Made by a program: the position numbers and the translations under genes
Assembly (NCBI GenBank): GCA_916610825.1
Contig: OU744454.1
Location: 11,225,178-11,289,177 of the forward strand
Direction: 5' to 3'
Origin: Haliclystus octoradiatus
Lineage: Eukaryota; Cnidaria; Staurozoa; Stauromedusae; Haliclystidae
Length of the DNA: 64,000 nt
Shown: positions 1 to 11,274 of the stretch, piece by piece
Layout: every line of letters begins with the position of its first letter
Numbering within the stretch: position 1 is the first letter of the stretch
Notes under the pieces: generated by a model
What the model saw: the letters and a program-made list of their open reading frames with translations, nothing else
Told to the model about the DNA's origin: nothing
Database searches by the model: none

Positions 1-118
1 GGTCGCGGAGAAATAACAGAGACTCGAACATGTGACAATCCACTTCCACAAAATGGTGGATTATCATGCATTGGGAAACCGGAGAGGCTCATAATATGCA
101 ACGAAGGTATCGATTCAG
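1..118 (+). CDS. Gene 1: third-type TSP1 repeat exon (partial)
   Basis: Base 1 aligns with base 30819 of gene 2, so 53 bases of this exon lie outside the window. Frame begins at base 1 and leaves phase 1 after base 118. The reading holds the TSP1 signature of Arg and Cys in TETRTC and two later Cys. Codon 2 is CGC (Arg) where gene 2 has TGC (Cys). Conversely it keeps a Cys near the end (LIICNEG) where gene 2 has Tyr. The donor is GC (bases 119-120), against GT in gene 2. Confidence 0.75.
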
Positions 119-3100
119 GCAAATTTGAAAAATTAACATGAAATTTCAGCTAGAAATCGATGTCTTAATTTCTGATTAAATAAGTCGAAACTTGCACAGC
201 GATTGTAGACAATTTGAAAGTCGGACTTCCTTTGAACCTCCCTATTTAACAGTACATAAAAATTGACTCTGGATATATAAATAGCCATGAATCATGAACA
301 TTACATGAAATATTCATGAGCCTGTTCATGAACAATTCATAAACATTTGCAGAATTTCACGTTCCATTTGCGCAACACAGTTTAATAAATATATCAAGAA
401 GGAATTAAAAATTAAAAAATTGCGTAAAAATCGTAACACGCACTTATCCAGCTTCCGAATTCCTACCTAACCTAGGTTGAATATTGCAGCATGTTTGATA
501 GGTTGAAACAAAATCCACATCTCGAAAAACACCAGGCCACCAAGCACCTTTTGCAAAAAGATGAATTGTATCATATGCCTTGGTGGGTGTAATGCGCTTT
601 CAATAAACGGTATGGCGGAGATCTTATCATTCTCAACTGTAATTGCATCCTTGTAGCGATAAAGCACCCTTTCAGATTCTGATAAGCTGGTCTAGTGTAC
701 GGCAATAATGCGATGCCTAATACTTGATGCAACAGTGTCATTTGACGTGGAATTTGAGATTTCACTATCGGAAACAACAGGTGATAAAAATCCCGAATCT
801 GTTGCATATAGAGATATTTGCAACTGCACCCGATTGTTGTCTGTGAAAGATGGAAAAATGCGTCTGAATGAGAAATGTTCTTACCAGGTTCATAAACCAG
901 TTAAAAATCAATGCCATTAATCTCATAGCCCATCGAGAAATACGTGCAGAAGCAGTTTGAGGAATCGGTTGGTTTTCGCATACAAAAAGGTCAATGCTTG
1001 ATGGTCTGTTACAAGTTTGAATCGTTGACTCAAAAGAAACTTCCGCAAACGTTCTACACACCAAATAACAGCGAACGCTTCACGCTCGGTTGCTGAAACT
1101 TTTTTCTCGACTTGACTCAAAATTTTGGAAACAGAAATAACAGGTTGAGTATCTTGTGTAATTATACCAGCAATGGCTGTGTATGACGCGTCTGCGGTTA
1201 ATCTCACAGGTTTATGTAATGAGAACGGTTCGACAATAGGGGAAAAGGAAAACTCACTTTGTAGATTATCCAGTGGTAATTGAGCCTGGTCAGTCCATTT
1301 AAACAGAATATCAGGCTTTCACAAAGCATTCATGGTTGCAACTTTTGCTGCAATTTTTGAATTTGAAACAACCCTCCCAAAAAAATTTGCAAATCCTACA
1401 AATGAAGAGACGACTTGTTATGAAGTTGGTGGGGGCAAATGCCAATACCTTTCCACTAAACGGGTATCTGGTACAATGCCTGAAGCTGAAATTTTAAAGC
1501 CAAGCAACATAATTTAATCTAGTTTGTTTAGACATTTTTCAAGCTTAACATACAGACGAAGCTGCTTGAAGCACTCCGTGATAGCGTTCACACATTGATT
1601 TAACAATTTTTCGGTATTGGCATACATTAATATGTCATCCTGATACGGTATTTCCCCCTTTATTACCTGTAATGTATTTTCAATGGCTTTCTGAAAGATT
1701 GACGCTCTATTTTTAATAACCCCCGAGAAGGCGAGTAATGCGAGATAACCCTTTATGAGTATTGATAATTGACAGACGTTGAGCTGTGTCCTCGATTGGG
1801 ATCAAGCCTACTGAAGAAAAATACTTTGCGCTATTTAGCTCGCTAAAAATGCTCTCCGTGTTTGGAATTGGATACGCGTCACTGAGAATTTTTGCATGTA
1901 CATGAAAGCTATAGTCAACGCACATCCTGAGTCCTGAAAGTCTTTTTTTTCAACGCACAACGGGTGAAGAATTCTCGGCTACACCTCCCTTGACGGGCTC
2001 AATAGCCCCCATGATCCTGGAGACGTGGGACTTCTTCCGTAGCAGCGTTCTGCAGCGGCAATGGAACTGGACGTTCTTGGTAAAAGCGTGGCTGTGCATT
2101 AGGTTTTAATTTCATGGTAGCAACAACACCTCTTACAACAGGCAAGTACTCAGCAGATGGTTTATTAACATCATTGGTGGCTTGTGTACAAAGAACTTCC
2201 TTGCCAAATAAGCCAAATCGCCTCGAGATCGAACAACTTTCACAGGTTTATCTACCTATGAGCTATTCTAACGCTCTACAGTTAAATTACATTCAGCTGA
2301 AACTGGAAGACCTCTATCATCATAAGATGTGAATTATTTTTCAGGCCTACCGATTTTACTCCATATCAAAGAGGAAATGATTGTTCACGTCGCTCTTGTA
2401 TTATGCTGCGTTGAAATTGTTTGTCTATCTGGTGTTACTTTTTAAAGTATTCCATTCATGCCGTGCACATTTGTTTCATCTGAATTAAATGTACTGTAAT
2501 AAGATTCATCTACTAACTCACGATAATTTGCATTTAAAATCGAATTGTTGGTGTCATCGTGATAGATGGGTATGGTGTCAAAGTTAATGAAACGGCTACG
2601 CTAGGGCTGCATATCTCCGTTCTTTAGTATATAGTTCTTACTTTTTCTATATAATTTACTAAAGTGGACAGACATACCACATGCCTTACATGCGTTACCA
2701 AAAGCTGGACATCTTCTTGGTTGATGAGAACATCCACAATTTCTGCAACTTCCCTTTGTGTTGATCGTTCTCTGCTGGTGTTAATGTTGTAAACTTGGAA
2801 AATTTGTGAATTTTCACAAATACTGAATACTGAAGTTTCTTCAGTTAAGAAATAATTTCTATTGATAAATTGACTCGCTTGATTCAGTTGTCCCATAATC
2901 GCTAAAACAATATATAAAGACCAATATCTTTTATCTTTTATCTCTGATGGATCTTGTTCTGTCTTAAGCCTTTCGAAGGAGCATTTGTCAGCGACATGGT
3001 CAATTCTCACATGAACATAATCTGCAGATTCATCATAACCCTTCTTGATCGAAAGAAAATTTGTTCGTTCAGCAATTAAAAGTCTCTTGTTGGGCTCTTT

Positions 3101-6100
3101 TAACTCCAGCGATTTGGCTTCGATTTGGATAAACGGAATATTTTCCAAACTCTTGAGTTTAAATAAACGGGCCAGTTTCTTCAGTACCTCGTCTCCACAT
3201 ACCAGAGAAGAGAAAGAGATCTGTGACTTCAAGGTCTTGATTTCCTTCACCAATCACATCTTTCACGTATTTTGTTCTCGCTTACGCTGAAAATGTCGTA
3301 AACCAAGCTTCGACTCTTTCCGCATCGTTCAAATTCAATAATCTGAGCATTGTGTCCATATTATTATTAACCCAACAAGGGGCCACCAAGATGTCGTTTA
3401 TCAAATTATAATAATTTGTGCCAACGAAGGACACACGTGGTCAGTCACATTGCTAATGCAGATCTGAATTATATTTCGCAATAAAATCAAAGAGAAAGGC
3501 GAATGCGGAAATACGTAAATTACACAATTTAACACAATTGTAATGATTTTACTTCTAACTAATTATATAACACAAGCCAAACGCCGTAATTTTATGATTT
3601 CACTTAGCCTGTCACAAACATCAACAATAACATATCAGCGATCAGTATCACATTCGATGATTTTATAAATAGAGATATCTAGAGATCAAGGATCTTCATG
3701 GCAAGTTTTGAATTTTTTTTTCTAATTGAAAATAGAATTGCATATGCAAGCAAAACGATTCCTGACAAGGACAAAATAGACAAGCAAGGGAAGCTTATTC
3801 AAACATCCACAAAATTCATTGAGATTGAGTACAATAATAACTCAACATGAAATAAAAAAGCAAGGCTAATAAACGATTTTCAAGAGTCATATTTATTTTA
3901 TTTTATTATAAAACAAAAGTCTATGCATTTTCAAAATTGAAGAGGACTTAAATTACGTATTTCCAGGGATTCATTCCGATTATTGTGCATAAAGCAAACC
4001 TTATATAGTCAATCAAAAAAATTCCACTTGATTGTTGTGGCATAGTTGCTGTAAGTAGTATCAAGCTGTTATTTCACGCTGTGTTCTCAGTTTGACTGAC
4101 CTCAGCACTGTATGAATTTAAAGTGCAAATGGTGATGAAATAATAGATCAGTTACAGTTTATCCATGATTGTATTAACTTGTCTCATGAGCTATATTATT
4201 TAGAAAAGTCAACCATCCGACAATTGTTTCATAATGTCTGTTCCTTTTAAGGTCCTTCACAATATGTTTTTTTTGCTTAATTTCAAGTGTTCTATTAAGA
4301 ACTGCGGCATATATATTATTTATTGTTCACCCATTTACAGGTTGGGTTGTGTTTCTAAGAAGAATAGATGGCGTGGAGAATTTCCATCGTGAAAGAATAT
4401 TTTATGAAAATGGATTTGGAAATTTTGCTTCTGATTTTTGGTATGGCTTAGATGAGCTTCATCGCCTGACAACCGAAAATGCACAAACCCTTCGTATTGA
4501 TCTTTGGTATGGAGGTGAAAACAGATACGCTGAATACGATACGTTTACAGTCAGTGATCATACTGATGGATACCGGATACACGTGGATGGTTACTCAGGT
4601 AAAGTATTACGTGTAGTAAATATTTTCTACTATTGCAGAACCTATAAAGAACGCCATATTATATCAAAATATCAAATCAATGGGATAAATAGAATCGTAT
4701 TGATCCAACGTTAAATATATTTCATGAAACGTCAATTTCGATTTTCGTTTAGTTTATATGAGATGGCAGAGTAAATGGAATTTAAATTTGATCATCCTTG
4801 GGTCGTCTAAACTGTTAAATCTTTCCACTACAGTCTGACACTAAAACCATGAAAATAATCGTCAGATTTCATTTCGTTTTCATTGCATTTTCAAGGCATA
4901 TGGATGTTTTCATTCTTGGTTTTCCAGCTTGGTTTTCACTTCTTTACATTTTCATTGTGTTTTCACAACATCTTAATATCATCTCCATGGTTTTGGTGTT
5001 GTTAGTGCTCTAAGGTCCAGAGTCATCGATATAAAAGAGTTGGGACTCTATTGTTCTTTTTAGCCCAATCTGATAATTTTTCTTATTCATTGGCGCCATT
5101 TCCATTCGTGACAAACGAAATCCATTTTTTCGCAACTTATTTCCTTGCTTCTTTACAAACATGTTCATATTTTGCTAGGGCTTGGAAATGTATGTTAAGC
5201 TCGAGGTTGTATGTTGGTAATTTGACAAAATAAAAGTGTATCTCAGTGTGTAATAAATTTCATAGAACACATTTTATTCCCATTGATCTACTTTGACATT
5301 GATATTTGCTTGTTAATATTCACTGATATTCTTGGGTGGATTCGTGTTTGCACTATGAAACAATGGCTGACCTTGGAGTGGCAAAGAAATCAGCATTACA
5401 TAAGCAGTTGAAGCCATTTCTGGTATAATTACATTTCTTTACAAGCGCTTCAGAAGTACAAGGTTAGTTAGTATTACATCTATTTTATCTAACTTATTTG
5501 AATATATTCCCTCAAGCTATTTTCATGAAATATGCATTGCGCTTTTTCTCGCATTGCACATGATGATTGAGAACCATTTCTGGTTTGTAATTTATATGTT
5601 TTCTGATTATTTTCTTGGCCAATTCAGATAGAGTAACCCTGTATAAGTTGTTCAGTAATCCGCTTGAGCATCGCGAAAGTAAGGATGGCTATAGACAGTT
5701 GTGACAGAGTAGTTAATGAGATTGGGCCCCCTCCCGTTGACACTAAAAACTCATAATACTTATTCTTTCTAGAAATTGATTTGAATTGTTTTATATATTG
5801 AGGGCATTGACAGATGCATCAAAGCCATTATGGTTAAAGGATTCATGTAGCAGCTCCAATAAGTTATTAATAAGTCATAATAACTGCATGATGTGACAGA
5901 TCTTTTGCTTTCATTGTTATGGAAAAAATTGTATATGCATAGATTTATGTAATGACAGTAGTAGTAGGCTTTGCTGCTAGTATGTTTGTTTGTAGAAAAA
6001 AATGATCAGAAATGGTGCAGATGAAGTTATAGTAAACCGTTTTCTATGTATCTATTGCAGGAGCTTGTAATCGTCAATCAAAGCAGAATAACTTCGAGAA

Positions 6101-8629
6101 ACCTCAGATTTTTAAATTTTGTTTCGGGAACCAATCGCTTATCTGCCAATACCACATGTGATATATCGCTACAAGCATTTTGATATCATTTTTTTATTGA
6201 TGGACATTATCTGATATTTGTTTTGTTAATAATTTGTAATATGTAAAACACTGTATAGTGTATCATTAGGGAGTTTCAGATCTCGTTGAACGACGACAGT
6301 AGGATCACGTCATTTACAACTTCCTTTTCTGATTGTCGTACTCATGCAGTTAACATTTCAGATTATTTTGGCCAACGATGATAGTTCCATTTCTTTGAAA
6401 AACATGAAAACAATCATTTTGATAATGTCAATGTGGCGAATACCCATTTGTATGTTATGGATTTTGAAGATAAAACAACGCTACATAATGCAAAGATCTA
6501 AAGCAATCGTTAATGCAACATAATTGGAAGAAGATTTCTTCTAAATGAAATAATCAACTAATATTGTAAATAAAGACTAAAGGAACAAAATCATTTAGGC
6601 CAAATCTTACTCAAATAACATACAACAAACAGCGGTAGAAGTATAATTTAAATCTGTATTTTAAACTTCAAGCTTCAAGAACAAAATCTATAATTCGATG
6701 TCAATATAATCAAACCTTAGCTTACTTTAAACCTTAAGGTGTTGTTTTCAACATGTTTATGTAGCCAAAAGTATTTGACCACGCAAAAACCATTAACTTC
6801 ATTCCAAGTATAATTTTTTCAAGTGTATTTATCAATAACTTCTGATAGAAAAAGAATTTACTGCATTTCTGATTGATATAGTTGTATTAAAATTATATTG
6901 CATACAATTTCTATGCTACATTTGTGACTTGTCGTATTTCAAAGTTGAGCTTCGCTATCGTTCACGACGACGATAGATTGCTCATGAACCGTTCACGTGA
7001 ACGGTTCTTGCACAGAGGTGATTCTCCAAATAGATGCGCCGAAGCACTGCACACCCGTCTAACGTCGTCTTTCATGCAATCTGAAACTCTCTATTATTGA
7101 AAACCTAAAACGATAGATCATAATAATGAATCACCTCACAAATCGATCAAATGATTCAGTTTTTATCGTGTGACTTTGTGTGTCATAGCAAAAACGTTAA
7201 TCCAGCTTTGTTTTCAAAAAGTAAGAAATATAATTTATAGCTGTGATAATTAATTTATGGTTCAAATTGTTATACATTTACAACAAAAATTGGAAAAGCA
7301 TACTTTTTGATTAAATGTATTTGTGTTGCGTTCTAACTCTGAGTTTCATTATTATTCTATCAAATAGTTTGTAATCTTTGAAATTGAAATGTTCGAAATA
7401 AATATTCTATCTATCATCAGAGCATCAATATTTATAGTATCGTACCAATGATTTGAAGAATATCATCTTATAACGACATAGTTTGTACATCCTTCAAATT
7501 CAAAACACATTAAGTTTCTTCGCGCAGAGACTTTCAGATATCACGGACATAAATGGCGCCCATGTGTCACGTGATAATCTCGTTAACCAATAACATGCTC
7601 AGTCGAAAATTGAAAATGTGTCCCAACTCCTGTATATCGATGGCTCTGCTAAGATCGTCTGAGCATTGGCTTTTGACTTTAAAATTAAATAAGAACCATC
7701 TTCTGCAGGCAGATCGAATGGAATTGACAATCGTTGTAGATGTAGTGATAGCTTTTGAAGCGATCTACTGCGTCTTGGCTGACAAAAATAGCATGTACGG
7801 TTATTGATCTTAGGGAAACGAATCACGAAACTAAAAATAAAAAGATGCACATGAACATTCTATAGCGTCTTGATTACTTTTTTATTTGATTCAATTTATC
7901 TTTAATGCAAAAACAATATTCATGCTATAGCAAAAATTATTCTAAATTCAGTTTTTCTATTTAATTCGTTTTTTATCGAAAGAGATTAAACTCACTAGAC
8001 GTTTGCAGTTTGTCAATATCTATTGTGAGATTATGTTTATTATAAGAATAAATTACTTCTACTCTTATGTGAAGGATACCTTTTGTTTGACATAAGTATC
8101 CGGTTCTCGTAAAGTATTTGTTTATTTACTCAATGTTTTACATTGTCAAATGGCTAGTTGTGCGTATCAATGTGCTTTTCCTTGCTTTCTATTTTTTCTT
8201 TCTAAATGGCGATTAATATTTATTATAGAAAAGGGTCTCCTAATACATTAGCAGGCAACTTAATTCGATGTAGCCTAAATAGTACCATTACCAAATAATA
8301 TATTGAAGTATCAATTGTAAGTTGGTAATCTTCAACCTAAGGGAACTATTTTATTTTGTGTAACAGGTGATGCTGGTGATTCGTTCACATTTCACAGTAC
8401 TATGCGATTCACAACAACTGATTATGACTTCGATTTGAAAGTAGAATCTAATTGTGCTGATCATTTTGAGGGGGGATGGTGGTATACTGAATGTAAAGAT
8501 GCAGCATTGACACTTAAGTACGATCCTACTGCAGGAGCATGTGATTGGACTGGTGTAATTTGGGATTCTTGGAAGGGTAGATGTAGTCTAACTGGAGCTG
8601 AAATGAAAATAAAGCCAAACATTAACTGA
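1..8629 (+). CDS. TSP1-fibrinogen-domain secreted protein, gene 1 (5' part outside the window)
   Basis: Three exons are visible: <1-118, 4341-4598 and 8367-8629. They total 639 nt, which is 213 codons including the TGA stop. The first is the 3' part of a TSP1 exon, the other two are a fibrinogen-related domain (FReD). The same exon sizes and phases occur in the paralogue at 24706-35314, and intron and 3' UTR sequence is also conserved between them, so this is a tandem duplicate. FReD proteins with TSP1 repeats are extracellular, and FReDs commonly bind sugars or acetyl groups; binding here is inferred from the family only. The signal peptide and earlier domains must lie to the left. Oddities are an Arg at a TSP1 Cys position, a GC splice donor after 118, and introns swollen by a retroelement remnant and about 2.8 kb of unassigned DNA. 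The FReD reading frame is intact, so the gene may still work. Confidence 0.8.
467..3391 (-). pseudogene. Decayed Ty3/Gypsy retrotransposon internal region (gag to integrase zinc finger)
   Basis: Minus-strand fragments follow Gypsy order. The gag start is at 3359 (MDTMLRLLNLND), and gag continues through 2624-3253. Reverse transcriptase pieces lie at 1713-1925 (MCVDYS, AYPIPN). RNase H lies at 923-1207 (VTDHQALTFL, ATEREAFAVIWC). The beginning of integrase lies at about 467-760. Every piece matches a segment of the better copy at 47081-51656, so both belong to one family. Stops, frameshifts and internal losses make it non-functional, and the integrase core and 3' LTR are missing. It lies in the intron between the TSP1 and FReD exons of gene 1 and is absent from the matching intron of gene 2, so it entered after the duplication or was lost from the other copy. 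Confidence 0.75.
3392..3616 (-). repeat. Possible 5' LTR of the decayed Gypsy copy
   Basis: It begins TGTCG, as do the LTRs at 47081 and 51429, and ends TGTCACA. At about 225 bp it is close to their 228 bp. On the minus strand it is followed by TGGTGGCCCC, a plausible primer-binding site, and then the gag start at 3359. Sequence similarity to the other LTRs is weak by eye, and no partner LTR is visible left of 467. Confidence 0.35.
3617..4340 (+). other. Intron 3' part, gene 1
   Basis: Non-coding. Much of it aligns by eye with the intron before the FReD exon of gene 2 (about 31620-33588), for example the stretch around 3870-4010 against 32130-32265. It ends in a normal CAG acceptor at 4340. 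Confidence 0.6.
4341..4598 (+). CDS. Gene 1: FReD exon A
   Basis: 258 nt, phase 1 at both ends. It encodes the central FReD: GWVVFLRRIDG, then FGNFASDFWYGLDELHRLT, LRIDLW, RYAEYDTF and GYSG, all hallmark fibrinogen positions. The acceptor is TTTACAG and the donor is GTAAAG. No exon for the usual preceding sub-domain (about 40 residues with a Cys pair and the VYCDM-type motif) was found upstream. Confidence 0.85.
4599..8366 (+). other. Intron between FReD exons, gene 1, with about 2.8 kb of unassigned extra DNA
   Basis: This intron is 3768 bp against 1208 bp in gene 2. The ends match gene 2 (about 4600-4830, and about 7690-8366 against 34370-35054). The middle, about 4835-7690, has no counterpart and no recognisable coding sequence, terminal repeats or target duplication. 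It contains a perfect 22-bp palindrome at 6986-7007. Confidence 0.6.
8367..8629 (+). CDS. Gene 1: FReD exon B with stop codon
   Basis: It encodes the C-terminal FReD: GDAGDSF, MRFTTTDYDFD (acidic loop equivalent to the family calcium site), NCADHFEGGWWYTEC (conserved disulfide pair), WDSWKG and AEMKIKP, then TGA at 8627-8629. Two more Cys (in GACDW and GRCSL) are shared with gene 2. It carries one more codon than gene 2 near the acidic loop. The acceptor is TAACAG. Confidence 0.85.
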
Positions 8630-8914
8630 GCAGCTTACCTCAGCAAACAAAAACTACGAGAAGGACATGATTTTCTCAATTTGCAAAATTATGCACTGGC
8701 CGTTGCTCATGATTTTACTTTGACTGAGTTGTATTCGACTCTTGATTATATTGGGTAGTTTATATTAAAATTTATGTCACTGCATATTATTGTTGGCTTA
8801 AATATATGTACTTTATGTTTTCTATGTCTGTTATGTTGTCTTATGTAGAGATGCTACTAATATTGCAAATATGAAAATCATATAGAGCTATACTAAAATC
8901 ACTAGAAGTAACGA

Positions 8915-8920
8915 AATAAA
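8915..8920 (+). promoter_or_regulatory. Candidate polyadenylation signal of gene 1
   Basis: AATAAA lies 286 bases after the stop. The same hexamer sits in conserved flanking sequence after gene 2 (35568-35573), which supports function. Confidence 0.5.
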
Positions 8921-9293
8921 CTAGAGAGACTTTATATAAAATAGAAGGAATAACTGTGACAAGAGGTTTGTGTTTACAAATGCTTGGCTTTGGATGGATG
9001 CATTGTTCTCTCTTCTTGGAATAGTTCCTGCTGAAATTGAAGCAGATTTATGAAAAATTGTAAACGATTGCTTGCCGTGATTAGTTAATCAGTTTATCTT
9101 TTACAAATCCAGCGTAAGTTAATTGTTTCAGTTGATCAACGTGTGTACGTCCTATGATATAGTATAATTACCTCATTTTTGCAGAAAATCTTCTCTTGAG
9201 AGTTTATAAGGAGCTTATTTTTAGTGCAAATAATGCATTCGCAATGAATCATAGCATTATCTAGATAGATATTTATGTCAATCATAGGATACA
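8921..9293. other. Intergenic sequence, nothing recognised
   Basis: It runs from the putative polyadenylation signal of gene 1 to the BEL/Pao insertion. Its last five bases, ATACA at 9289-9293, are the left copy of the target-site duplication. Confidence 0.5.
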
Positions 9294-9754
9294 TGTTATT
9301 GAGATAATTGCTTTGCTTTCCAAAGCCTAATCGTTGACTTCAGAGGACTGTAACTGTATTTGACTGTCCGCTTGAGACCGCAAGAACAACAAGACAAGAA
9401 GTAGGCCAAGAGAAAACTACAGCGTATAATTTTAATAACAATCTATTACGACCGTACTATGTGGCCCCAAGACGAACAGTGGATGGGAAGTGTAGCACAA
9501 GATTAGTTAAAACACAGCAATGATTACAAGTTGACCAATCACAATACAAACACTCAATATAACACTAAATTAGGGCAACAGACAAATAACCATTAGTGAA
9601 TTGACAACATGACAGGAACTATGACAGTGAATGTGAAACAGTTTGACATGTGCTGTATGACCGTATGACAATATTAATGTTACTATGGTGATGACAAAGA
9701 CAATGTGAATTAACAAGTTACCATGACAACAAATATGGTAAATTAGTTTCTACA
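9294..9754 (-). repeat. 3' LTR of the BEL/Pao element
   Basis: 461 bp, TG...CA ends, matching 16120-16580 with no difference seen by eye. A purine-rich tract adjoins on the internal side at about 9755-9764. Confidence 0.92.
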
Positions 9755-9923
9755 CTCCCCACCATGAAATATCTTGGTCTTTCATATTAAACGTATTTAA
9801 ACTAATTTACAAACTGAAAAGTAACAATTATTTTATCAATGTAGCGTACTATAAAAAATTATTTCTTAGAAATTAATTATTAATTTAACCAACAGGGTTA
9901 CATATTGCGACAAGCTACTGTCT

Positions 9924-11267
9924 TTATTTACAGGGTTGTCCCTCCAAGAGACATATCTTCGTCAGCGGACGCACTAGCTGACCAGTTGCAGTTTTGATTT
10001 TAACTTGGCGTACCAAACCATCTTTCCCATCAGGCGCATCTATCACAACTCCCATTGGGTATTGGGAACGAACCAAATTATCATCCATGACTAGAACCAA
10101 GTCTCCAACTTGGATATTTGGTTTGGAGGTTTTCCATTTCTGTCTTGCTTGGAGAAGGGTGACATATTCTTGACTCCATTTTGTCCAGAACGAGTCAGCG
10201 AGGGCTTGCGATTTTCTCCAGCGTTTTCTTAGAATCATATCTGAATCGTCAAACGTACCAGGGGGTTGAGACACACCATTCCGTAACAACAGCAGATGAT
10301 TTGGCGTCAAAGGGTCCAGGTCCAAAGGATCATTTGATAGAACAGTCAAAGGGCGGCAATTTAGAACAGCTTCTACTTCTGTGAGCAATGTTTGAAGCGT
10401 CTCCAGGTCATATGATCGGTTACCAAGGACAGTTTTCAGGCAATGTTTGACAGATCGAATCAATCTTTCCCACGCACCACCATGATGAGGAGCACCGGCA
10501 GGATTGAATTTCCATGTGATTCCTGAAGATAGAAGAAACTGCGAAACACGGTTTTGATCCCAATTGGAGATCGCCACCTTAAGTTCGGTCTCAGCCCCTA
10601 CAAAATTGGTCCCATTATCAGATATAATCTTACTAGGTTTTCCTCTCCTAGCTAAAAATCTTCTCAGTACGCAAATAAATCTATCTGTGTCTAGGGAGGA
10701 GGAGGTTTCTAAATGGACAGCTCGAATTGACATGCAGGTAAAAATACACCCCCAATACTTAACAGTAGATCTTAAAACTTTTACATAAAAGGGCCCAAAG
10801 TAGTCTACCCCCGTTACGTCAAAGGGGAATGTCTGTATTAGTCTGTCATGAGGTAAAGGTGCCATGAATTGTTCCATTCGACGTCCATGTAGTTTCTGGC
10901 AAGGGATACATGCATGAGCTCTTTGTTTTACTTTAGAAGTTAGTGAAGGTATCCAGAAATGTTGCCTGATAAAATTCACAATACACATAACACCGGTATG
11001 CTTCAAAGATAAATGTGCATCCTCAACAATTGAATTTACCAAAAAAGATTGTTTCGGAATAAGAATAGGATGTTTAACATCATAAGGAAGATTCGAATTT
11101 TCCAATCTTCCTCCAACACGAATAATTCCTCGGTCGTCAAGAAAAGGATTTAATAAAAGAATTTTACTATTTACCGGTATTTTTGATTTATTTTTAAGTG
11201 CACTGATTTCTTTCGGATAGGCCTTTAACTGTTCACATTTCACAACAACACTCTTACTTTCTAACAA
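9924..11267 (-). CDS. BEL/Pao integrase block (pol C-terminal part)
   Basis: Open for 447 codons, numbered here from a non-ATG codon. It has an HHCC zinc-binding N-terminus (His85, His90, Cys120, Cys123) and the D,D-35-E-type integrase core. The core residues are Asp155 in GVDYFGPF, Asp217 in ISDNGTNF and Glu267 in GGAWERL. The C-terminal part (VGDLVLVMDDN, GLVRQVKI) is the region typical of BEL integrases. The enzyme would insert the cDNA copy into the genome. There is no ATG near the beginning; the frame opens at 11282 and overlaps the end of the upstream block by a few bases in the +1 frame. Expression would need a +1 shift, or the copy carries a frame-breaking mutation. Confidence 0.88.
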   Translation of the reverse strand: MLESKSVVVKCEQLKAYPKEISALKNKSKIPVNSKILLLNPFLDDRGIIRVGGRLENSNLPYDVKHPILIPKQSFLVNSIVEDAHLSLKHTGVMCIVNFIRQHFWIPSLTSKVKQRAHACIPCQKLHGRRMEQFMAPLPHDRLIQTFPFDVTGVDYFGPFYVKVLRSTVKYWGCIFTCMSIRAVHLETSSSLDTDRFICVLRRFLARRGKPSKIISDNGTNFVGAETELKVAISNWDQNRVSQFLLSSGITWKFNPAGAPHHGGAWERLIRSVKHCLKTVLGNRSYDLETLQTLLTEVEAVLNCRPLTVLSNDPLDLDPLTPNHLLLLRNGVSQPPGTFDDSDMILRKRWRKSQALADSFWTKWSQEYVTLLQARQKWKTSKPNIQVGDLVLVMDDNLVRSQYPMGVVIDAPDGKDGLVRQVKIKTATGQLVRPLTKICLLEGQPCK

Positions 11268-11274
11268 TAAGTTA

